Below, in pieces: positions 58,744 to 63,139 of a DNA stretch of 63,139 nt. The first letter of the stretch is position 1. Each line of letters opens with the position of its first letter. The notes beneath the pieces are model-generated. The model was not told where the DNA came from, made no database searches, and saw only the letters and a program-made list of their open reading frames with translations. The position numbers and the translations under genes were made by a program. Source of the DNA: Planctomycetota bacterium (GTDB taxonomy: Bacteria; Planctomycetota; B15-G4); NCBI GenBank assembly GCA_029259725.1, contig JAJDER010000159.1:1-63139 (forward strand), read 5' to 3'.

Positions 58744-60304
58744 GCCCCTGACGACGCTCCGGCCGCCTGCGCCCCCGCCTGCGCCCCCGCCCGCGTCCGC
58801 CCCGCTCGACCCGGCCATCCCGCTGTGCCGCCTGCATCCGCTGACGCCCGTGATCGAGATCCCGCGTCGGATCGGGTCCTTCCTGATCCCGTTGGTGATC
58901 TTGCTCGTCGCCAAGGGCGACGACCCCACGGCCCTGTTCTGGTGGGGTGGCGTGGCCGCCGTGCTGAGCGTGTTGGCCCCCACCCACCGCTGGCTCTCGC
59001 TGCGCTACGGGCTCGGGGACGACCAGTTCATCATCCGCAGGGGCCTGCTCTCCCGGCACGTGCGCTCGATCCCGCTCGAACACGTCCAGAACGTCGACCT
59101 GGAGCGCAGCCTGCTCCACCGGCTGCTGGGCGTGGCCGAGTTGCGCCTGGAGACCGCGGGTGGTGCGGGCGCGGAGGCCAGCCTGGCCGTCGTGTCGATG
59201 CGCGAAGCCGAGCGCCTGCGCGCCGAGGTCATGGCGCTCAAGCACGACCGCGCTCGGGACCCGGAGCGGGACGGTGACCTCAGCCTCGCCCACGAGCCCG
59301 TGGTCGAGACACCCGTGCACACCGCCTCCACCGCCGACCTGCTCCTGGCCGGCGCGACCGAGAACCGCATCGGGCTCATCATCGGCGGGCTGTTCGGGCT
59401 GCTCGAGTTCTTCGACGTGGACGAGGACAGGGCCCAGGAGGCCGTCGAGGAGTTCGTCGATCAGCACGCGTCGGGGATCGGGGAGAGCGAGGCGCTGGTC
59501 GTCGGGCTCGGCGTCGTCGCCCTGGTGCTCGTGGGTTGGGTCGTCTCGATCGTCCTGACCGCGGTCACCTATCACGGCTTCGCGCTGCGGCGCGCCGGAG
59601 AGGACCTGCGCCGTCGCCACGGGTTGCTCACGCGTTTCGAAGGGGTCGTCCCACGCAAGCGCGTGCAGGTGATGCATCTCGAGGCCAACCCGCTGCGGCG
59701 CTGGCTGGGCCGCGTGACCATCGGCGCCGAGACGGCCGGGTCGGGACAGGACCGCAAGTCGCGCGGCAAGGCGGTGCTCGCGCCGCTGTTGCGCGTCGAG
59801 GCCGTCGGAGGGCTCTGCAGCGCCGTGTTCGGCACGCTCGAACTCGACACGGTGGCGCTGTCCCCCGTGCACCGGCTCGCGCTTCGGCGCGGCTTCCTGC
59901 GCTTCGCGCTGCTCGGCGGCCTGGCCCTCTCCGCGCTGGCGCTCGCCGTGGATGAGCGCTTCTGGTGGGGCCTGCCGGCGTGGATCCCGCTGGCCGCGAT
60001 CCTGGCCCACTACCGCTACAAGGCGCTGGGCTGGGTGCTGCACGACGGGTTCCTGGTCTCACGCGCCGGGCTGTGGACGCGGCGCACCTGGATCGTTCCC
60101 GTTGCGCGGGTGCAGACCGTGGCCCTGCGTCAGAGCCCCTTCCAGCGCCGGCTCGGCCTGGCCACGCTGACCGTCGACACCGCGGGCTCCCATGCCTGGA
60201 GCCGGGCCCGGGTCATCGACCTGGCCGAGGCGGAGGCGCGCGGACTCCTCGAGACCCTGGCCTGGAACTCCCATGTCACCGGGCCGGTTCTCGGCGGGGT
60301 CTGA
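58730..60304 (+). CDS. Multi-PH-domain (bPH2) membrane protein, YdbT-like
   Basis: 524 residues from ATG 58730, overlapping its partner by 14 bases in another frame. A proline-rich start (PPAPPPAPPPAS) precedes pairs of transmembrane helices that alternate with three bPH2 domains: LGDDQFIIRRGLLSRHVRSI...VQNVDLERSLLHRLLG, then RHGLLTRFEGVVPRKRVQVM and VSRAGLWTRRTWIVPVARVQ. The ARV/AT-type WARxQTV strand is repeated in each. Its length is in keeping with YdbT (about 500). It probably forms a complex with the YdbS-like protein in the inner membrane. Confidence 0.92.
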   Translation: MDPPEPLTTLRPPAPPPAPPPASAPLDPAIPLCRLHPLTPVIEIPRRIGSFLIPLVILLVAKGDDPTALFWWGGVAAVLSVLAPTHRWLSLRYGLGDDQFIIRRGLLSRHVRSIPLEHVQNVDLERSLLHRLLGVAELRLETAGGAGAEASLAVVSMREAERLRAEVMALKHDRARDPERDGDLSLAHEPVVETPVHTASTADLLLAGATENRIGLIIGGLFGLLEFFDVDEDRAQEAVEEFVDQHASGIGESEALVVGLGVVALVLVGWVVSIVLTAVTYHGFALRRAGEDLRRRHGLLTRFEGVVPRKRVQVMHLEANPLRRWLGRVTIGAETAGSGQDRKSRGKAVLAPLLRVEAVGGLCSAVFGTLELDTVALSPVHRLALRRGFLRFALLGGLALSALALAVDERFWWGLPAWIPLAAILAHYRYKALGWVLHDGFLVSRAGLWTRRTWIVPVARVQTVALRQSPFQRRLGLATLTVDTAGSHAWSRARVIDLAEAEARGLLETLAWNSHVTGPVLGGV

Positions 60305-60329
60305 GGCCTTCATCCGACCTCGGGCGGCG

Positions 60330-60358
60330 TTGACTCCGTGTGCGGCGCGACCTAGCCT
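60330..60358 (+). promoter_or_regulatory. Sigma-70-like promoter (TTGACT-N17-TAGCCT)
   Basis: TTGACT (60330-60335) and TAGCCT (60353-60358) are 17 bases apart. It is the closest to consensus in the window and parallels the promoter at 13909-13937. The leader to GTG 60405 would be about 40 bases. Confidence 0.65.
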
Positions 60359-60404
60359 TCGCCCAGCCTCGCGGTCCCGCCACCGCCCTCCTCCGAGACC
60401 CGCC

Positions 60405-61145
60405 GTGCCCGCCACCTCGGCCCCCCGGTACTTCACCGTCACCACGGCCGGCATCTCGTTCGAGGCCGTCGAGGGCTGCGATCCGTCCTTCGTGCACTGG
60501 GCCTGGATGGACGCCTGGGCCCACCGCACCCACGACGGGCACCTGGAACGGCCGCTCCCGCCGGAGTTGGGACGCGGCGACTGCGTCCTCAAGCTGTATC
60601 CCAAGCGCAGCCGGCACAACACGGTGCGGCGCCTGCGCAAGGGCCGCGCGCTGCACGAGGGTGAGGGCTACCGGGCGTTCCAGGCCGCCGGCCTGCCCAC
60701 GCCGATGCTGATCCTCTACGGCGAGTACCGGCGGCTCGGCCTGCACCAGCTCGGACTGATCGGCACCAGGAAGATCGAGGCTCCGACGGTCACCGAGCAC
60801 TGGCGCGAGCACGGCGACGCCACGGTCTTCGACGGGGCCGCCGCCGCCCTGGCCAGGGTGCACGCCGCGGGCCTGACCCACGGCGACGCGCTGGCCCGCA
60901 ACTTCCTCGCCACCGAGGACGAGACCACCGTGTTCGACCTGGCCAGTTGGGGCCGCTTCGACGGACCGAACCAGATCGAGGACCTGACCCGCTTGTTGGG
61001 CTCGGTCGTGTTCCTCACCGGCAACACCGAGCGGTTGCCGGGCCTGCTCGAGATCTACGCCGACCGCGGCCCCGAGCTGACGGCCAACACGACCACCCTG
61101 GTGGGCCGCGCCGAGGTCCACTCCCGCGGGCGGCGGCACGACTGA
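60405..61145 (+). CDS. Kdo-kinase / InaA-like lipopolysaccharide kinase-fold protein
   Basis: 246 residues from GTG 60405. It opens YFTVTTAGISFEAVEGCDPS, with VLKLYPKRSRHNTVRRLRKG (nucleotide-binding Lys and Arg/Lys-rich loop), TRKIEAPTV (hinge), LTHGDALARNFLATE (HGD-x4-N catalytic loop) and TVFDLASWGRF in place of DFG. This matches the small-molecule kinases KdkA and WaaP rather than protein kinases. It likely phosphorylates a core sugar of lipopolysaccharide. It suggests an outer membrane containing LPS, consistent with the Wzm/Wzt locus. Confidence 0.85.
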   Translation: MPATSAPRYFTVTTAGISFEAVEGCDPSFVHWAWMDAWAHRTHDGHLERPLPPELGRGDCVLKLYPKRSRHNTVRRLRKGRALHEGEGYRAFQAAGLPTPMLILYGEYRRLGLHQLGLIGTRKIEAPTVTEHWREHGDATVFDGAAAALARVHAAGLTHGDALARNFLATEDETTVFDLASWGRFDGPNQIEDLTRLLGSVVFLTGNTERLPGLLEIYADRGPELTANTTTLVGRAEVHSRGRRHD

Positions 61146-61152
61146 ACTCCGG

Positions 61153-61158
61153 TACCAT
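61153..61158 (+). promoter_or_regulatory. Possible -10 element TACCAT
   Basis: TACCAT lies 28 bases before ATG 61186. It is only a partial match and no -35 is seen; co-transcription with the kinase-fold gene is equally possible. Confidence 0.25.
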
Positions 61159-61185
61159 GGCGCTCCGCCCCCGCGAGGCCCTGCC

Positions 61186-61752
61186 ATGACCCGAGTCTGC
61201 GTCCCGCTCGCCCCCGGCTTCGAGGAGCTCGAGGCCGTCACCGTGATCGACGTGCTCCGGCGCGCCGAGATCGACGTGGTCACCGCGGGCCTGGACGGGC
61301 GCCAGGTCACCGGCAGCCACGGCATCACGCTCCACGCCGACGCGCTGCTCTCCGACATCGCCGATCAGGACTGGGACCTGGTCGTGCTCCCCGGAGGCAT
61401 GCCGGGCAGTGCGAACCTGCGCGACGACCCCACGGTGCAGGCGCTCCTCCGTCGACAGCATGCCCAGGGCCGACGCCTCGCCGCCATCTGTGCCGCCCCC
61501 ATCGCGCTGCAATCGGCGGGCGTGCTCGTCGGCAAGCGCGCCACGAGCTACCCCGGCTTCGCCGACGACCTCAGCGACGCCGACTACTGCGACGACCGCG
61601 TCGTGGTCGACGGCACCGTGGTCACCAGCCGCGGCCCGGGCACCTCGCTGGCCTTCGCGCTGCGCCTGGTGGCCGAACTGGTCGACGAGCCCACCGCCGA
61701 CGCGCTGCGCGAGGCGATGCTGGTCACGGATCCGGCCGCGACGCGCGACTGA
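61186..61752 (+). CDS. DJ-1/PfpI family protein
   Basis: 188 residues; length typical of DJ-1/YajL. The nucleophile elbow is LAAICAAPIALQSAG (Cys102), with GFEELEAVTVIDVLRRAEID at the start providing the conserved Glu16, and VVLPGGMPGSANLRDD in the core. Known members act as chaperones or deglycases against glyoxal damage. GCGAGG lies seven bases before ATG 61186. It converges on the BNR gene, with only nine bases between stops. Confidence 0.94.
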   Translation: MTRVCVPLAPGFEELEAVTVIDVLRRAEIDVVTAGLDGRQVTGSHGITLHADALLSDIADQDWDLVVLPGGMPGSANLRDDPTVQALLRRQHAQGRRLAAICAAPIALQSAGVLVGKRATSYPGFADDLSDADYCDDRVVVDGTVVTSRGPGTSLAFALRLVAELVDEPTADALREAMLVTDPAATRD

Positions 61753-61761
61753 CGGCAGCGC

Positions 61762-62883
61762 TCAGGCGAAGGTCACCGCGTGGATCGGCGGCAGGTGCGC
61801 GGTCACCTCGGCCCACGAGTCGCCCCCGTTCTCGGTGACCCACACGGCACCGGTGGTGCTGCCGAAGGCGAGCCTCTCGCCGGTGGCGTCGATGTCCAGC
61901 GCGTGCCGGAACACCAGATCGTAGGCGTGGCTCTGGGGCAGGCCCTTGCTGAGCACCTCGAAGCTGGCGCCGCCGTCGCGCGTGCGCGAGACCACGACCT
62001 TGCCGTCCACCGGGCAGCGCTTCTCGTCCTTGATCGCCGGAACGAACCAGGCCGTCTCGCCGTCGTTCGGGTGCACGGCGACCGGGAAGCCGAAGGCCGA
62101 GGGCTTGGCGTTCTCCGACAGCTCGGTCCAGTTCGCCCCGTCGTCGACGCTGCGGAAGATCCCGTTGTGGTGCTGCACCCAGAGCTTGTCGGGCTCGGCG
62201 GCGCAGCGCACCGTGCAGTGCGGGTCCTGGTGGTTCTCGCCGTAGGCCAGCTCGGGCGGCATGTACTCGGCGCGCATGCCCTTGCTGGCGGGGTTCCAGG
62301 TCGCGCCGCCGTCGCGCGAGTCCCAGTTGCCGCCGCAGGACACGCCCAGGGTCACGTGGTCGGCATCGCGCGGATCGACCAGCACCGAGTGCACCCCGGG
62401 CCAGTCGGCCCCGCCGCCGAACCACTGCTTGCGCAGGTCGTGGTACCAGAGGGACTCGACCAGCTCCCAGCTGGCGCCGTGGTCGCCGCTGCGGAAGAGA
62501 CCGCCGGGGATCGTGCCGCACCAGAGCACGCCGTCCTGCTCAGCCGAGCCGGGCGTGATCGACCAGATCTTCTTCAGGCTCCACGGCGGCGGCTTGGGGG
62601 CCGAGTCGTCGTCGCTGACGGGGTCGACCCAGTCCTCGGGCTTCTCGGGGTAGGTCGGCGTGCCGATCTCCTCGTAGGTCCCGCCGTCGTCGGTGGAGCG
62701 ATGCAGCTTCACGCCGAAGTGACCGTGGTCGAGGCCGGCGTAGATGTGGCCGGTGCGCGGGTCGCGCTCCGTGAGCGAGATGTTGTCCCCGACCATGGCG
62801 CCGTCGGTGACCGACCAGCCCGAGGGGCCGCGGCGGAGCGTGAACAGACCCTTGCGGGTCGAGACGAGCAGACGGTCACTCAC
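61762..62883 (-). CDS. BNR/sortilin-type beta-propeller protein
   Basis: 373 residues from GTG 62883, with AGGAG seven bases upstream. Repeated BNR Asp-box motifs (S-x-D-x-G-x-x-W): STDDGGTYEEI, SGDHGASWELV, SRDGGATWNPAS, SVDDGANWTEL, TRDGGASFEVL and TENGGDSWAEV. These build a six- or seven-bladed propeller, as in sialidases and sortilin. No signal peptide and no sialidase catalytic Arg triad is visible, so this is not assigned an enzyme activity. It is adjacent to a MoaD/ThiS-type protein, a pair often seen in other genomes. Confidence 0.9.
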   Translation of the reverse strand: MSDRLLVSTRKGLFTLRRGPSGWSVTDGAMVGDNISLTERDPRTGHIYAGLDHGHFGVKLHRSTDDGGTYEEIGTPTYPEKPEDWVDPVSDDDSAPKPPPWSLKKIWSITPGSAEQDGVLWCGTIPGGLFRSGDHGASWELVESLWYHDLRKQWFGGGADWPGVHSVLVDPRDADHVTLGVSCGGNWDSRDGGATWNPASKGMRAEYMPPELAYGENHQDPHCTVRCAAEPDKLWVQHHNGIFRSVDDGANWTELSENAKPSAFGFPVAVHPNDGETAWFVPAIKDEKRCPVDGKVVVSRTRDGGASFEVLSKGLPQSHAYDLVFRHALDIDATGERLAFGSTTGAVWVTENGGDSWAEVTAHLPPIHAVTFA

Positions 62884-62935
62884 GGTCGGACTCCTGGCGG
62901 TGTTCGCGGGCGGTGTTTCGCGGGCGGCGGAAGGG

Positions 62936-63139
62936 TCATCCGCCGGACAGGGCCTGCATCACGTAGACCTCGCCCGTCGCGAGGACGGGGTCGGTCAGGT
63001 CGGCGCGATCCTTGATCTGGGTCCCGTCGACGAAGATCAGCATGTGCTTGCGCAGCGCGCCCTGGTCGTCGAGCACGTAGCCGCGCGCGCGCTCGTTGCC
63101 GGCGAAGACGCCCTCGAGCACATCGCGCACCGTGCCGCC
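62936..63139 (-). CDS. MoaD/ThiS-family ubiquitin-like protein (5' end outside window)
   Basis: The last 67 residues are visible, beginning GGTVRDVLEGVFAGNERARG and ending VLATGEVYVMQALSGG. The terminal Gly-Gly, and the order beta (RKHMLIFVDGTQI), DRADL, beta (EVYVMQAL), mark a beta-grasp sulfur carrier. Such proteins are activated by adenylation of the last Gly and give sulfur to molybdopterin, thiamin or other cofactors, or are conjugated. It is upstream of the BNR propeller in the same direction. The initiation codon lies beyond the right edge. Confidence 0.9.
   Translation of the reverse strand, partial: GGTVRDVLEGVFAGNERARGYVLDDQGALRKHMLIFVDGTQIKDRADLTDPVLATGEVYVMQALSGG

Noticed and set aside
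1..63139. CRISPR arrays, tRNA or rRNA genes, insertion sequences, phage or toxin-antitoxin loci
   Set aside because: None was seen on reading either strand; the only direct repeats are short coding duplications and paralogous genes.

Overview
The window reads as one stretch of chromosome from a very GC-rich (about 70 % by eye) Gram-negative-type bacterium. It is almost completely coding and mostly transcribed from the minus strand. Evidence for a two-membrane cell: Wzm/Wzt-type polysaccharide export, a SPOR-like envelope protein, lipoproteins and periplasmic c-type haem proteins. One small gene (48048-48221) looks like the ~60-residue basic protein described from Chlamydiae, Verrucomicrobia and Planctomycetes. 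Several large secreted or anchored proteins (carboxypeptidase-regulatory-like repeats, SGNH, TPR/HEFAH) also fit a GC-rich planctomycete or a related deep lineage. This placement is an inference of moderate strength. I see no tRNA, rRNA, CRISPR array, insertion sequence or prophage. No gene-free stretch exceeds 300 bases; the longest are about 220 (50592-50810) and 190 (38848-39036).

Layout. (1) 1-8856: surface-glycan genes: a GT2-GT4 fusion cut by the left edge, a GT2, a coiled-coil protein and three GT4 enzymes, chained by 4-base stop/start overlaps. An M3 metallopeptidase and a 25-residue membrane microprotein are woven into the chain. (2) 8906-21581: two tandem secreted metallophosphoesterases, proS, an anchored orphan on the plus strand, a FAD/disulfide oxidoreductase with a VTT membrane protein, a 1-Cys peroxiredoxin, a di-haem peroxidase with a YtkA-like lipoprotein, and a large unidentified membrane protein. 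(3) 21682-40932: the main glycan locus: three more GT4s, five GT2s, two PIG-L deacetylases, two SGNH proteins, a GNAT, the Wzt/Wzm ABC exporter, and an intervening nhaA. (4) 40934-63139: ROK kinase, sulfatase-fold membrane protein, der, queE, two aminotransferases, the small basic protein, envelope proteins, a Ser/Thr kinase divergent from a single-ring Clp-type unfoldase, Xaa-Pro peptidase, a bacterial-PH pair, a Kdo-kinase-like protein, DJ-1/PfpI, and a BNR propeller next to a MoaD/ThiS-type protein cut by the right edge.

How it fits together. Seven GT2 and seven GT4 domains, deacetylases, SGNH candidates and a Wzm/Wzt exporter suggest assembly, decoration and ABC-dependent export of a complex O-antigen or capsule-like polymer. 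No initiating sugar-phosphate transferase and no nucleotide-sugar synthesis genes are visible, so these must lie elsewhere. Six complete GT4s share an inserted four-cysteine motif.

Regulation. Nearly every transcription unit has an AT-richer hexamer of the form TAGNNT or TATNNT upstream, sometimes with a TTGAxx-like -35 at 17-18 bases. In several genes the hexamer ends only 6-9 bases before the start codon, which implies leaderless mRNAs.
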